Assembly: GCA_029876055.1 (NCBI GenBank)
Contig: CM056874.1
Location: forward strand, 3,410,001-3,474,000
DNA: 64,000 nt
Reading direction: 5' to 3'
Source: Madurella fahalii
Lineage: Eukaryota > Ascomycota > Sordariomycetes > Sordariales
The position numbers and the translations under genes are program-made. The stretch's first letter is position 1. The number at the start of each line of letters is the position of its first letter. Positions 11,198-23,316 of this stretch are shown one piece after another. The notes below the pieces were generated by a model. That model had not been told where the DNA came from. It saw only the letters and a list, made by a program, of their open reading frames with translations, and made no database searches.

Positions 11198-12895
11198 TTA
11201 TTTCCCCATCATATGCGGGGGATAAGCGGCCATGATGGGTCCATGGGCCATGCCACTGTACATGCCGCCCCACGGATTACTCGGCGCAGCTGCAACGGTG
11301 GGCGAGCTGTACATGCCGCTCGGGCCAGCTCCCCGACCGGGCGAGGCTGTGTATCCGGCCCGGTTCATACCGCCGAGGCCAGGCGGCGCTGCCAGTCCCG
11401 GCGGGGGGCCACTGGCAGTAGTGAACCCGCTGGCCGACCCGGTATGCATTCCGCTCATACCGCCCATGGCGCCGGGAGCATTCTGACCCGATGTCTGACC
11501 CGAGCGGACACCAAGCGGGTTCTTGGAGAAACTCAAGCGAATGCCACCCTTCACGCTGTTATGGAGCAAATGCCCATACAGTTCGTTCAGCGCCTTGGTG
11601 GCAAACGACACGTCCTCAAACTCGACGAAGCACATGGGCCCGTTTTGTTTCGTCCTGAAACAGAGACGCTTGTATCCCCGCTGCTTCGAGAACAAAGCCT
11701 TGAGCTCCTCCTCTGAGGTATCGACGGGGAGATTGCCGACATAGAGCGTGTTACAAGGCGGATTCTGATCAGCCGGATTCGCCGGAGGGAAGTGGTTCGC
11801 TCGGTACGGCGGAGGATATGCAACGCCGGGGCCGGACATGAGAGTCGGGGACATGGTGGTCGGAAGTCCCGGGAGACCACCCATGCCCGGATGTCCATAA
11901 TGGGCTACCGGAGCGTGCCCTGGCGTCGGGGTCGTGTTCAGCGACAGGTTTGCCATGTGGGAGATGGGAAGCTGCGGAGCGGTCTGGCGACGCTGCAGGC
12001 CAGTTTCGGCGAACTCAGCAAATCCGACGGCGTCCTTCAAAAGCTCCTCGGTTTCATCACCGTCAGTCGAGTCGATCAACGACTTGCTGGTCACCTGGGT
12101 ACTGTTTGCGAGGTGGTTCCCGATCGGCGACTGAGGCGAGAAGATGTTCTGGTAGTGTGCGCTCGTTTCGTGGGTCATCGAGTCTCCGTACATGGTGATC
12201 AGGGGAGATGACAGCTTCTCGAGCGATTGGAATGTCCCGTTGAATCGCGATGTCTGCCTCGACGACGGGGCCGAGGAGGCTGCCGAGGAGGCGGCAGAAG
12301 AGGCCGCAGACGATGCGCCAGCGGAGATGGTGGCGTCGTTCGAATATTTTTTGCCCAGCGCGGTGGGACTTGTCGAGCCAAGAATCTCGACAATCATGTC
12401 GGCGTCGTTTGAGATGTTGGACTTGCCATCGAGCATGTTCTTGACCTCCTGGGCGCCGGCGGGGCTCTTGAACCTGAGGATGGCAGAGCGAAAACCTGCA
12501 TCTCCAGATTGCTCGACGGGCAAGACCTCGACCTCGACAAGGTCCTTAGAAAAGACCATCATCAGGCGCAGCGATTCCTCCGAGGTGTTGAGCGGCAGGT
12601 TCCTGATCAGCGCCGACGAGAGGGTGGGAGGCGTCACAGAGAACGGAGCGGCCGACGACTTGGTCGCGTCGCGATCGAACGAATTGGCGGTTGGGAACGA
12701 CCGAGTATAGGTTGATTGGGTAGTGACCGTCGTCCGGTAAGGCGGCGCAGGTGGGAGAAAGGCCGGGACGGCCATTGCATTCTTTGTCGCGGCGGTGGTC
12801 GCGGAGAAAGGGCTTGCGCGGTTCGACGTCAGAGGGGCGAAAGTGTTGGCAGGCGCGCCGGATGATACACTGGGCTGGTTGTAATCCCCGTTCAT
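11198..12895 (-). CDS. scw1: Whi3/Scw1-like RNA-binding protein with two RRMs
   Basis: Cytoplasmic RNA-binding protein of the Whi3 (budding yeast) / Scw1 (fission yeast) family, which binds mRNAs for cell-cycle and cell-wall functions. The single exon gives 565 aa from the ATG at 12895. The open frame runs 83 codons further upstream but has no other ATG, so I start at MNGDYNQ; a spliced upstream exon cannot be excluded. A first, divergent RRM spans about residues 93-162 (SSALIRNLPLNTSEESLRL). A Ser/Ala-rich linker follows (A-A-S-S repeats near 195-215). The second, canonical RRM spans about 379-462, with RNP2 LYVGNLP and the RNP1-like CFVEFEDVSFA. The C-terminus is rich in Gly, Pro and Met, as in aggregation-prone Whi3 proteins. 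The upstream leader is strongly pyrimidine-rich. Confidence 0.9.
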   Translation of the reverse strand: MNGDYNQPSVSSGAPANTFAPLTSNRASPFSATTAATKNAMAVPAFLPPAPPYRTTVTTQSTYTRSFPTANSFDRDATKSSAAPFSVTPPTLSSALIRNLPLNTSEESLRLMMVFSKDLVEVEVLPVEQSGDAGFRSAILRFKSPAGAQEVKNMLDGKSNISNDADMIVEILGSTSPTALGKKYSNDATISAGASSAASSAASSAASSAPSSRQTSRFNGTFQSLEKLSSPLITMYGDSMTHETSAHYQNIFSPQSPIGNHLANSTQVTSKSLIDSTDGDETEELLKDAVGFAEFAETGLQRRQTAPQLPISHMANLSLNTTPTPGHAPVAHYGHPGMGGLPGLPTTMSPTLMSGPGVAYPPPYRANHFPPANPADQNPPCNTLYVGNLPVDTSEEELKALFSKQRGYKRLCFRTKQNGPMCFVEFEDVSFATKALNELYGHLLHNSVKGGIRLSFSKNPLGVRSGQTSGQNAPGAMGGMSGMHTGSASGFTTASGPPPGLAAPPGLGGMNRAGYTASPGRGAGPSGMYSSPTVAAAPSNPWGGMYSGMAHGPIMAAYPPHMMGK

Positions 12896-14239
12896 GCCTC
12901 GCGATGCATGCAGCGCCGCGCGATTCTGGGGACAGTTGGAGCGACGATCGCGCTGATCGAACCGTGAGAACGAGTGGAAACGCGCAGTGTGCGCGGCGAC
13001 AACTGGTGGAGAAAAGCTGGCAGGTGCCGCGGACGATACGGGTCCAGGAGCGCCGGGACTGGGAGCGCTGGTCGTGGTGTTCGCTTGTTGCTTGTTGCTT
13101 GTTACTCGTCGGGACGCGACAGTAGGGGAAAAAAAAAGTTGCAACCGAAAAATGAAAAATGACGATGCTGTGAGGGGCGCGCAATAAGACTGCGGGTGGA
13201 GGTGTGCAGTGCAGGCACAGATTACAACAGCGCAGCGGCGAGAACAACGACTGGGAGGGAAAAAAAGTTGGGGGTTGGAGAAAGTTTTGGTGTGGGATGG
13301 AGGGGGGAAGCTTTGTGCAGGAAGGGAGCTGTCGCAGAGCGTGTGTGTGCGTGCTTGATCGAGTGAGCGGACGGCTTGGGTAGGGGTGAGATGATCCAGT
13401 CAATGGGAAACTTGCGCGAGGGGTCTCCCTGGGATAGGTTTATTATAATACACAGTACGCAAAACGTACCTTACAGTGTCGTTGGTTCGACCTGCACCAC
13501 ATGAGCATCGGCACAATACCGTGGGAGAAAGAGCAGTCCCACTCTGCACGCACCTTGCGATAGTGCCCTGTGAAGCCCGGCGACGCAGATGACTGAACGA
13601 TCTATTGCACCGAAGCTGGCAATGCGGACGGCTCGAGACGAAGGGTTAGTTGTGTTGAGCGCGAGAGCATGGGCTCGAGGGCCAAAGATAGACACTGTGA
13701 AACGGAGGTAAGCGTGGGAAAAAGGAAACTTGGTAACGACCGGGACAAGGGCACCTCGGTTGATCCAGCCCTTTTCTCCTTTGTGGAGGTGGAGGCGGGC
13801 GATTTGAGAGTTGTGCGGCCTATCTAGACGGGCTCACCTGGGGACAATCCAATAGAGAATCTACTAAGGGCACAATCCCTTGCCTACCCTGGGTGAGGTA
13901 GCGCATGGGCACGGACTGAACCACGCGCGCATCTGATGGCAGGCCAGATCAACTTCCATTCCACCTCTGTCGTCAATTGCGTCAAACAAGGTTTGGCTCG
14001 GCCCGTGATGGGATGGGCTACACCTCTGCTTCGGAAACGAACAGACCTGGCTGTCTATAGGGCAGCAGCAATGGCACTTACGGGCCACGTCCTGGTGAGT
14101 GAGAATGGACACAGGATCCAAACGAACAGCAAAACTGTTCAAAGTTGCAGCCCCCGGGGCATGGAGGAATGAACTGCCGTTGCGGCAAGCCCCGGGCACC
14201 GAAACGAGAACTCAGGAACTCGCAAGGTACCCACCCACT

Positions 14240-14330
14240 CAAGTCTCGGAGAGACTGATGGAACCCCCGGCCACAGGTGTGAGTGGGTATCGAGACGCAG
14301 TAGCACTCAACCCACTAAACCAAAGCGGGA
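14240..14330 (-). mobile_element. tRNA-derived SINE-like element or tRNA relic
   Basis: The minus strand carries an A-box match TGGTTTAGTGG (14322-14312) and, 45 nt on, a B-box-like GGGTTCCATCA (14266-14256), the split internal promoter of a tRNA-type Pol III unit. The sequence between resembles a tRNA body (GCTACTGCGTCTCGATACCC) but does not form an anticodon arm or a full cloverleaf, so it is not a working tRNA. A short hairpin, GTCTCTCCGAGAC, follows the B box. Confidence 0.35.
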
Positions 14331-17300
14331 CGCGTACTGGAGCCCAAGAATGGCGGAGTCTGGATGGGGCGGGGCCACTTTTATCTGCACGCAACCTGCA
14401 GGTCAAAACTCTCAGTTCCACTCTTTTCTCACCCCTCGCGTCGGTTTGCTCGCCCGGCTTGAAGTGCGCCCCTCTCTGTACGGATTACTCTCTTGTCCAC
14501 CAAACGCGCAAGGCATATATGTATATATATGTATATAAGATGGGATGCAATTTTGCGCAGAAAATTGACACGGTAAGAATTGAAGGGCCCTCTAACACGG
14601 CTCTCATTGAACTGTACTTGGTTGTTCGCTGATTTGAATTGGAGTAGCCCGCGAAGGATCGAACCTGAAGACGCGGTCGACCTGGGGCGCTAGCAATGTA
14701 ACCTCCTAGGTTGGAGAGTCGAGAGGATCTGGACCCCGCCCTGTGAAAACGCCTCGAGGCTCTGCGCTCTCCGTGCACAGTTCATCTGTCCCCGTCTCGT
14801 TTGCTGGGGACCCCGACGGCCATCTCTTATCGCCCAGGCCTACCTTGGCCATGTCTTTTATCTCGGAGGAGGCGCGATAAGCCATGGCCCCGCGAGTTCA
14901 GCACTGTGCCCTGTCCCCGAGTATTTACCAGGCGTCGGCCCCCCCCCCCCCGAGGCTATCGCCATGGCGTGCATCAGCGGACGGGAAGCCTCTCGACAGG
15001 TTAGACTTCTTGCACACCAGATCCAAGAGGCGCACACGTCCGGGGTTGGTGGGTTTCAGCAAAGCACGGCATCTGATCAGGACCAGGACGGCCAGTGAGA
15101 TCCCCGCGGAAACGCCACATTCCACTCCCTTGTTGCCACGACGGAGAGAGAGGGTCAAGGGACGGCACAACTGCTCGGGCCGGAGGGTACTACTTCCCGC
15201 GGATAGCCACCGCATCGACACAAGAGAATGTGTCGTCTGCCGAACGGGGCACTGCTGCCTGCTTCAACTCGAGCAGTGCGAGAGAGTAAAAGATGGTGTG
15301 TCCAATGGAGTCTGGATAGGATGACCGGTGAGGGGCCAAGGTACTATGGGTGTGTCGCACCGGGCCCAACAGATGCGGGTGGTGCTGCGATTTCCTCTGA
15401 AGCGCGCATAAGGTGGGGGGAAGTCACCGGCTGCATCCGGTTGGGAGATTTGGTGCCCTGCGGAAGGCAGCCATTGGCTTTGGTGGAGCCTGCTGCAATT
15501 GCGAAGCCTCGTGCTGCCGGGGCGCTCTCGAAGGAGCTGGGTAAGTTCTCGTCCGTATCAGAACCGTTTGACTCTAGGATACTGTGGTAGACATGCCCCA
15601 CCCACGAGTCCCACGGACATGGACGTGGGCTACCGTCGGTGCGAGGCGAGAACTCGGCTTGCGCGGGTTGAGATGCAGAGGTGCTGAGAGCCAGCCCCAA
15701 CGATGGGAACCGCGCGGAGGATTAGAAGGCTGCTCGCTGCGAGTGACTTTCAGGTTGCTTCCAGCCCCACAATCGGACATGTTGGCCGCTTTTAGCAAGC
15801 TGCGATCCAGCAGCGCGGCTGCCCAGGTCCCTTGGGCAAAGCCGGCCAAATTCATTGAGCTTCATAATTGGGAAGCAACCCTCCACGGGACAGACGAATC
15901 AGGGGACCGTGAGTCCATCCTCTACCGACCATCCTCGTCTTGTAGGCCGCCTTCTTCACCATCCAAGTCGCAAAACCTGTTGGGCAGAGCCGGGCGGCCA
16001 ACTTTGCCGCTTCTGGATCGTCATTGAGGCCTTGGAGGACAGGCAGGTATAATACTGAAGGCAGGTGACCCGTCAAGCGATGACACCGACCGGCGATCCA
16101 AAACTCAGCCACATGGGCACATGGCTCTTGTCGCAGCCGCCAATCGATGCATCACGGAGCGGGTTCGGGAGGGCACCGTAGCCAGGTTTGATGGCCGTGG
16201 CTAGCCATGAGCCGTGCCGTCATGAAGCAGTAGAAGAAATTCACCTGACTCGTGGGAAACGGGCTCATCGAAATGGTCAATCCCGGCGAATTGTTCTTTA
16301 CGCCATGAACCAGACACCTGGCTACAGGGCCAAGGGTAGGAACGGCGATGTCCATGCACGCCGGCACACATGCAGCGTCTCTCGAGCCAAGCTGAAGCCG
16401 GAATGGGAAGGGCCGCGGCAGCAAACGGCAATCACTTGAGGCCCAGAGCCATTGCGAAACGGATTCAGAGGGCCTGATTCGGTGAAGATTATCTCGCCTG
16501 CCCACACTGCTCCGGCACACTTTTCGCTCTATGCGGGCATGGTTTTCCGGATCCAACCCTTGAAACAAGCCGGACTCAGCGGTCTTGGACTCCCCCAAGT
16601 ACCGGGCGGTAGCCAAGAAGAAGGTAAGCAAGAGCACGCCTCCCAATCCGGCATTTTACATTACGATAAAATTCAGGACAAGCTCGATCAGGCCGAAATG
16701 CCAAACCAATCGTTACGATTGCCGCCTCTGGGACCCCAAGAGTTCTCAAAGCGCCCGCGCTGACAGGCACAGAATTGCGCGTACCGCCCTGTATGTACTG
16801 TACATCTATACCAGACACAACAGAAGGGCCTGGCGTTGGTTGGGGGTGTGGGACTGGCCTGGAACCAAACTTTAGGCCGCAGCGGGTGTGCGCACACGGA
16901 ATAAGCAGGGAAACAGCCGCCTAATAAAGGTGTGGTTGAGTTTCTCCCTCGGATTGGTCTTTCTGTTGGCCCCATCCCGTGCATCATCTCCTCCCCCAGC
17001 CGGCCGCGATGGTTTCTTGCGCCTCCACAACCAGGACCTCGTGCGATAGCATCTAACCCCGGATGCATTGATGCCCCACGACGCCGGATCACTAGGTGCA
17101 AGCAATCGTCATCTTTATAGTCACCCACCAAGCCACAACCAGCAAGTAGAGCCCGGTAGCATGGTTGTACGGTTGCTCGCTTTACTCGTTTCTCGGCCAA
17201 TGGCGGGGATGGTGCTCGTTCCCGCACCCGCCGTCGCACTGATCGCGGAAGCAAACGGCTGACTGAGGCTCTTGCGATGCATATAATCTGTAGAGACGCA

Positions 17301-17856
17301 GGATCCGCGATTGCAATCTCGGCCTGTTCCACAACGCTCGCATGCCCCGATATAGCCCTAACAAACACGAGTCCTGTCCGCCTTCCCAAGGGCGCCTTTA
17401 GATGGCCGGTCGACCGCAATCATCCATCCACCAAGGCGGGGTGTACGGTATGTACAACACGGCAGTGGAGCGGGCCACTGCCGAGTCTGTATATGTCGTT
17501 TAACCCCAAATCCCGGGCATTTCTTTCAATCACGCGCTGATTGAACCGAGCGGATTGCGGGAGCAGTCCTTGTACGATTGACTAAGAGAGGCGCAATTGC
17601 GCAACGCTCGCCCGTGTTCCCCGCCACTAGCCACTTAGCAGGCCGCCAGCTGCCCACGGGCAAATTCGTGGGGTTGCGTATGTACACCACATGCGCATGG
17701 ATGTACATACAATATACTGTGAATGGGATGTGGAGCCCACTGTCGGTCGCGTACACAAGTTCGTCCCCGCACCGAGCGGCCGAGCGAAAAGCCAACAAAT
17801 GCATGGCAGCTGTATCTCGCGGCCGCTGGATCCGGCATTTACCAGCCTGCATAGCC

Positions 17857-17878
17857 GTTCGAATCACTGGATTCGAAC
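17857..17878. repeat. palindrome with B-box-like sequence on both strands
   Basis: GTTCGAATC and GATTCGAAC form perfect 9-nt arms around ACTG. Each arm matches the core of a tRNA B box. No complete tRNA can be folded on either side. Confidence 0.6.
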
Positions 17879-19329
17879 ACCCCTGAAGCGCACGCAAGAG
17901 CAATGCCACACCGTGGCCCAAACAGCCCTACCATCTGCATGGCGCCTAGCCTCAGTTACCGTTTCCTCGGTGGCCCACGGCCAAAATTTCTGGCCACAGA
18001 CGCACATGGCTCGGGAAACATGTGTTTTTCGTCCGATCGGCCTACCGCGAGGTCGTTTCCCGCCAGGCGTCTCAAGATCACACCTGCTTTAGATGAGCGT
18101 TTGATCTTCAAGATCGGTAAACGTATCCACGCATGTACATGGATACCTACATCATCATTGCTCTTTCGCAAGACTGGGTTGCCGGGTACTGTTTCCTCGT
18201 CTTGATCAGGTGTTCCCGTGAGAGCGGCCGGCCATTCCCGAAGAAGACTGTACGAGCGAGCACCGCATTACGAGAACTTGTCTGCTTTATCTTTGCAACA
18301 CGCAAAGGTACCTCAGCGGCCAAAGGGCAATCTCAGTCAGTTATTCTCGAGTTATTCCCAGCCGGAAAGACCGGCGCGGGGGGGGGGGGTGGGTGGAGAG
18401 AGGTGGCTCTCTCCAGGATGAGCGGGGCGCAACAGGTCCCAAATGAGGGGTGGTGCGTGCATAGACCAACCGGGGAACTTGCGAGACAAGCTTCTGTAGA
18501 TCCCCTGGCCTCGGCCTGTCTTAGTGGGGCACAGCCAAGCAATCCAGACCTCCCCAAAAATGCCCTTCAATCAGAGCCCGCGGATGCGTTTCCATCCGTT
18601 CTCATAAGCCAGCAGCCCAACTTGGCTCTGTCTAATGCGCGCCAACCAGCGTCAAGGCTCCTGGGGAACTACACTAAGCCCATGCGTACCCACCGACGTT
18701 ACACAAGAGATGACGATGACCTGCTTGTTTATCTCATGAGCTTAAAACTAAAGATGTTGCTGATCTGCGCTGAGCAGCAAAGGGTCCGCTGCGGCTGATT
18801 GAAGCCATGATTCAAGGGTCCACCCGTCAAACATAAGCTCATCATGACACTTCAGATACCTCTTTATCTTCCATTTGCCACTAGCGTCCGTAGCTCCTCA
18901 TAAAAGCCACCATCCTTGTCTGAACCAGTATTTCGGGACGTAATCCGTGTTGTCTGATACAGCTCTGCCTGGCTGCTTGTTACGTTGCTGAGCGGGTGCT
19001 GTGAAGGCACGGTAAGGGGCGGATTCACGCCCGACCAGAATTAGGCCGTTGACGGCTCGAGAGCGAAACCCGCCTCCGCCGGACCACAACAGCGTGCTTC
19101 GGTAGACTCGCTGCCATTGTTTGGCCTTGACGTCATCAGAAGAAAACCAGACCCGCAGAGTGGTGTATGACAGCCTCTCAGCGTCTTCACACTCGTACGC
19201 AAGCATGTGTAAAGTGCGCTAATGCATACATTGACAATAGATTACATCGATGTGTCGTTATTTCATTAGGTCTCCTATCCAACCGCGCGACCCTTTCCAA
19301 AAAAGCCCGCCATCTAAACCAGAATCCCG

Positions 19330-19676
19330 TCAAATCCCTTGGGTATCAAAGTCTACGTCCACCTGGGAAGCCCAGTTCATCGTCATGGCTGCCCACAAGT
19401 CATTCTGCGCCGCAGCCGCAGCATCCACCTCCCCCTGCGCACCAGCCGGGGCAGGGAATGCGCCCGCCACCAGGGTGTTCGTAAACTGATCGTCCCAGTA
19501 CGGGTAATACTGCTCCATACTGCCGTCCATCATTGGGCACCCGTCGTACGCGCGCACTATGCCAGTGGCGCTGGAAGTACGTCTTGAAGATCCCGTGTGC
19601 GCTGCCGCAGCACCAGTAGCAGCAGCAGCAGCAGCACCAGACACGGTCGCCTGCCCCTCCTCCCACTGCTGCTGCT

Positions 19677-19711
<35 letters not shown>

Positions 19712-22342
19712 GGTAACCTCCCATCAAGCTTATCCACTCTTTTCCAATACTTGGTCTTGACCATAGCCAGCACAATCTTGCTAGCGGTGAGCACATCCAT
19801 GCTCTTCTGGGCGGGGTTGACGCTGGGCGCACCCTCGTCGTCACCCCGTTCTTCTCCTCCTCTTTGTCCTCCGCCGCCGCCACAACCACCACCACCGCCC
19901 ATCTTGGACAGCTTGTCGACGTACTCGGGGAACCGGATGAGCTCCCTCGCGGACCGGTCGTCCCACTCCGGGCAGACCAGCAGCGGGAAAGACATGCGGA
20001 AGCCGAGGATGACGGCGAGGACCAGGGCGCCCCACTCGACCATGATGAAGGCGTTTATCTCGGCCGGCGGGAGCGAGAGGAAGCAGTCGTAGATGGCGTG
20101 CAGGTCCGGGATGAGCGCGAGGAGGCGGTCCCGGTCGGCGCGGAAGGTGGAGGTTGCGTCGAGGGTGGGCAGGCGGACCGAGGGGGCCTTGAGGAGAGGC
20201 GCTCCGCCGAGTACGATGCGGGTGAAGAGGGTCGCTATGCGCATCGAGGCTGGGAGTAACAAAAGATTGGTCGGGCGTGTTAGATAGCGGAAGGTTTTGG
20301 TGGGGGGGGGGGGGGGAGGGGCTGCCCTTACGAGTGGCTGCTATTTCCGGGGCCATGCGGGCTTCCCATTCGGTGAGCTGGGTTTTCATCCCTCGGATCA
20401 TGAGGCTGATCTGGTACTCGCTTTGGGAATGCCCGCGCTGGACTCGGTGGAGGTCGGTTGTCTCTTCTATGAGGCGCTCGAGGCGAACCTGCCAGGCCAG
20501 GACGTGGTCGCCTTTGAGTTTGCTGTAGGTCTGGAGGATTTCGCAGCACCGGGAGGTATGTCCGTCGTAGGTGAGTGGATGTGGGCGGCTCCATGTGGAG
20601 GCGATGCTGGAGGGCAAGTCAGCGTAGGTAACCACAAGTCATACGGGGCGTGCGAGACCTGGACGCCAAGTAGTAGCATGCTATGTACAGTCGGATCTGG
20701 TCGAGTCGCTCTGGGGAAGGAGCAACTTCCAAAGAGTCGGTCCCGAGGTCCTGTTCTAGCTCCAAATCGGTGACAATGTCGACAGCCATTCGAATGTACT
20801 GGAATGCTTGCTTGTTCTTTGGTCTGAGGTGGAACGGGTACCTGTTGCGGTCAATGTACTGAGCGGAGAGTGATATTGATAAAATAGAAGCATCTCAGAG
20901 AATGTTTGACCGCCAAACAGACCCTAGGGTTCCCCACCGTTGCCGCATTCACTCGTTACGAGCATCCCTTTTTTCAAACATAATTCGACAACTCATTCCC
21001 AGCCCCAGCCTCACCACGACGACAGAGAAAAAGAAGAAAGAAAAAGTAAGAAAGAGAAAAGGCCAACTCACCAAGCAACATAAATCACCAACCCCTGCAA
21101 CAACTCCAAACTCCTCTCGCCCCCAGCAACGAACTTGAGCCCCAGAATCTTCCGAAACTCCTCGTCATACAAACTATGCCCCTGTAACGTCCGGCTGCCG
21201 CTCGCAGCCGCCAGGAGCGCCAGCAGCACAAACGGCCTCTCCCTCGCCATGCTCACTACCGTCTCCCCCTCGCGGATCTCGACGCAATGGAAGTGACCCA
21301 GCATCACCTCCTTGAACGTCGTGAACAGCTGGCTCGCCGAGTCGAGGTTGAACTGCGGCTGCAGTCCCAGGCTCGTCAGCGTCCGCGCCCTGGGCGCCGC
21401 CTTCTTCCCCTGCGCCTGCTGACCTTGAGCCTGAGCCTGAGCCTGGGCTTGAGCCTGGGCCTGAGCCTGGGCCTGGGAAGTGAGAGCGATGCTGCTCGGC
21501 GGGGTGGACAGCGCCGAGGCGCCGACGGGGAGGGACGAGGCGTGCGAGAGGACCGAGGAGGAGCCGGCCCCCGACGCCCGCTCCAACCAGTCGTGGTCCA
21601 TGCCGTCGTAGTAGTTGTCGAAGTCGTACTCGCCGTTGTTGTTGTTGTCGTCGTCCTCGCCTTCGGAGACGTGCGGCACTAGCTGGTCGATGGCTTGCTC
21701 GTGGTACAGGCGCAGGGCCGCGAGCGTGTCGGTTATGTTGTCATCGGGCTCCATGGGGATGTCAATCGTGAAAGTCTTGGAGGGGCCTGGTGCCGGTGGA
21801 GGGCGAGGGATGGTGGAGTCGGTGGTGGTGGTGGTGGAGGAGGAGGCCGTGGTACCTTCGGGTCTTGAGTTTCGTTAGGGTGAGGGTTAGTGGTATGTGG
21901 AGAAGGAGGCTAAGAGGGAGGTTGAAGAGCATGTGGGCAGTGAAGAAGAAGAAAATGAGGATGATAATAGATTGGGACTGGCGAGAGTAATGGCTCACCG
22001 CTTTGGCTGTCTGGGTCGCCGGGTCCGAGGGCCTGTCTTGAAGATGCATTCCCGCTTGGACTCGAGACACCTAGTTTGTGATGGGGGTTAGTACGGCGAT
22101 AGAAGATACGAGGACAGAAACACCCGAAGAATCAGGGGTCCGGATACGGTGTTTCAGTGGGGCTGATGAAAGGACTGCGGCGTTGACGGGGTATGAACCG
22201 GCTTGTCCACAACCTACCGCTTGCATATTCCTAGCTGGTTGCTAGCCTGGCATTTGACCTTTGCAGACCTGCATGCCTCGCAGGCATTGGTAACGCGCGG
22301 GGGGCGTCGGACGGCCCGGCCTTGGCTTTCCGTGGTCTCCAT
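19330..22342 (-). CDS. Zn(II)2Cys6 fungal transcription factor
   Basis: Nuclear DNA-binding regulator; target genes unknown. Six exons join in frame on the minus strand: 22342-22218, 22070-21999, 21863-21072, 20841-20659, 20606-20332 and 20249-19330, giving 788 aa. The zinc cluster spans the first intron and is complete: C21-x2-C24-x6-C31-x8-C40-x2-C43-x6-C50, followed by a basic linker (PRTRRPRQPKR). Next come an acidic Asp/Asn-rich stretch, an Ala-Gln dipeptide repeat, and the middle homology region of the family (ERPFVLLALLAAASGS; RSLELLQGLVIYVAWYPFHL; YYLASSIASTW). The C-terminal part has Gly-, Ala- and Gln-runs. Intron 5 holds a G15 tract and exon 6 a GCC-repeat poly-Ala, so lengths may vary between strains. 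The family call is firm; no specific orthologue is claimed. Confidence 0.92.
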
Positions 22343-23316
22343 AAAGGGAAAAAGAAACGCAAGGCGCAGTGGCGTGAATCAGATGTAATTGGAACGATTA
22401 TGGGCTAATCTGTGTTTGGGTCCAAGAATCAGGGAGATTCCCGGTGGGCGACGGGTTCAGACTCTGAGGTGCCGAGATCAACTACCACAAGGTCTCGCAT
22501 GAGTTGTTGATGGGATCTCGTGTGGCAGTCGCACCCTCCGATGCGTCTCGGAGTTTGACGAGGGGAAAGCGGAGCCAAGATCGGTAGGCGTCGGCGATGC
22601 GGATCCCGGGGTGCCTGCAGAGTGGGGAGAAAAAAGCTTGGCCTCCGAAGCGCCACGGAAGATAAAATGGGAGCGAAAAAAGTGTGGAATACGACGGGCC
22701 GGTTTCCGGGTGGTCGGCGCCTTTGCCACTCCTCCCTGAATCCCACCGGACATGATACAACCTCAAACTAGGTGAGCGAGACTCAATCAAGACTATTTTT
22801 CTGCCGCTATTTATTCGCATTTTATTCCGCGAGTCATACAGGAAGTCGTAGGGAAAGGCCCGATGGGAAGTAATCGAGGCTCAGCCTTAACGCTATTCCG
22901 CGGTACTAACACCTCGGTAAAGGTTGGCGCAACCAAGTCCGACTTCAAAACCAAAGACGTGGAAATTCTGAACCCTATTTTACTGCTCCTAGCGGTGCCC
23001 ACCATGTTGGGCAAGCCGCAACTCCCCCGCTTCTCGCTACTAACCTACGGACGAAAGAGAGAAACCAGGTATATATAATATACGAGCCATACGATGCCCT
23101 TCGTCCCCAAGCCCCCGCAAGTCCATCCGCGGTAATATCTCCATTTTGGATTGTGCAGCAGTTACTCAGAACTCAGACCCAGTTGTTCTAGAACCTGAGC
23201 ATTAGCACTAGATACCAACCCAAATCACCGAATCGTAATACCAGGAAAAGTGCAATAACACCGCTACCAACCGCCACCAACCGCCACCAACCGCCACCAA
23301 CCGCTACCCCATCCCA
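22343..23316. other. intergenic, promoter side of the Zn2Cys6 gene
   Basis: No gene seen. It should contain the promoter and leader of the Zn2Cys6 regulator. The right end carries a 10-bp tandem repeat just downstream of the next gene's stop codon. Confidence 0.5.
23261..23308. repeat. 10-bp minisatellite (CCGCCACCAA)
   Basis: Nearly five tandem 10-bp units. The first and last have CCGCTACC, the three middle units CCGCCACCAA. It lies 9 bp past the stop codon of the minus-strand gene and so probably within its 3' UTR. Confidence 0.9.

Larger units (their letters stand above)
12896..19329. other. 6.4-kb gene-poor block
   Basis: The first about 500 bases are the pyrimidine-rich leader and promoter of the Whi3-like gene. 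Beyond that I find no coding region with a domain or a splice-consistent exon chain. The longest frames (minus 16688-17419, plus 18133-18798) are compositionally odd and the latter crosses a G-run. tRNA-like promoter boxes occur near 14256-14322, 14656-14665 and 17857-17878, with C- and G-runs at 14940 and 18379. Decayed repeats or long non-coding RNA are possible; nothing in the sequence decides. Confidence 0.5.

Noticed and set aside
11198..13144. Starting the Whi3/Scw1-like protein at 13144
   Set aside because: That codon is TTG; the first in-frame ATG is at 12895, and the extra 83 codons lie in leader-like sequence.
14640..14720. Minus-strand B-box GGTTCGATCC suggesting a tRNA
   Set aside because: The T stem does not pair beyond 3 bp and no A box lies at the right distance.
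16688..17419. 243-codon minus-strand frame
   Set aside because: Composition is unlike the real genes here (scattered Cys, Arg and Trp, no hydrophobic core pattern) and no domain is recognisable.
18133..18798. 221-codon plus-strand frame
   Set aside because: It crosses a G10 run and has no recognisable motif; a long frame is not unexpected in GC-rich DNA.
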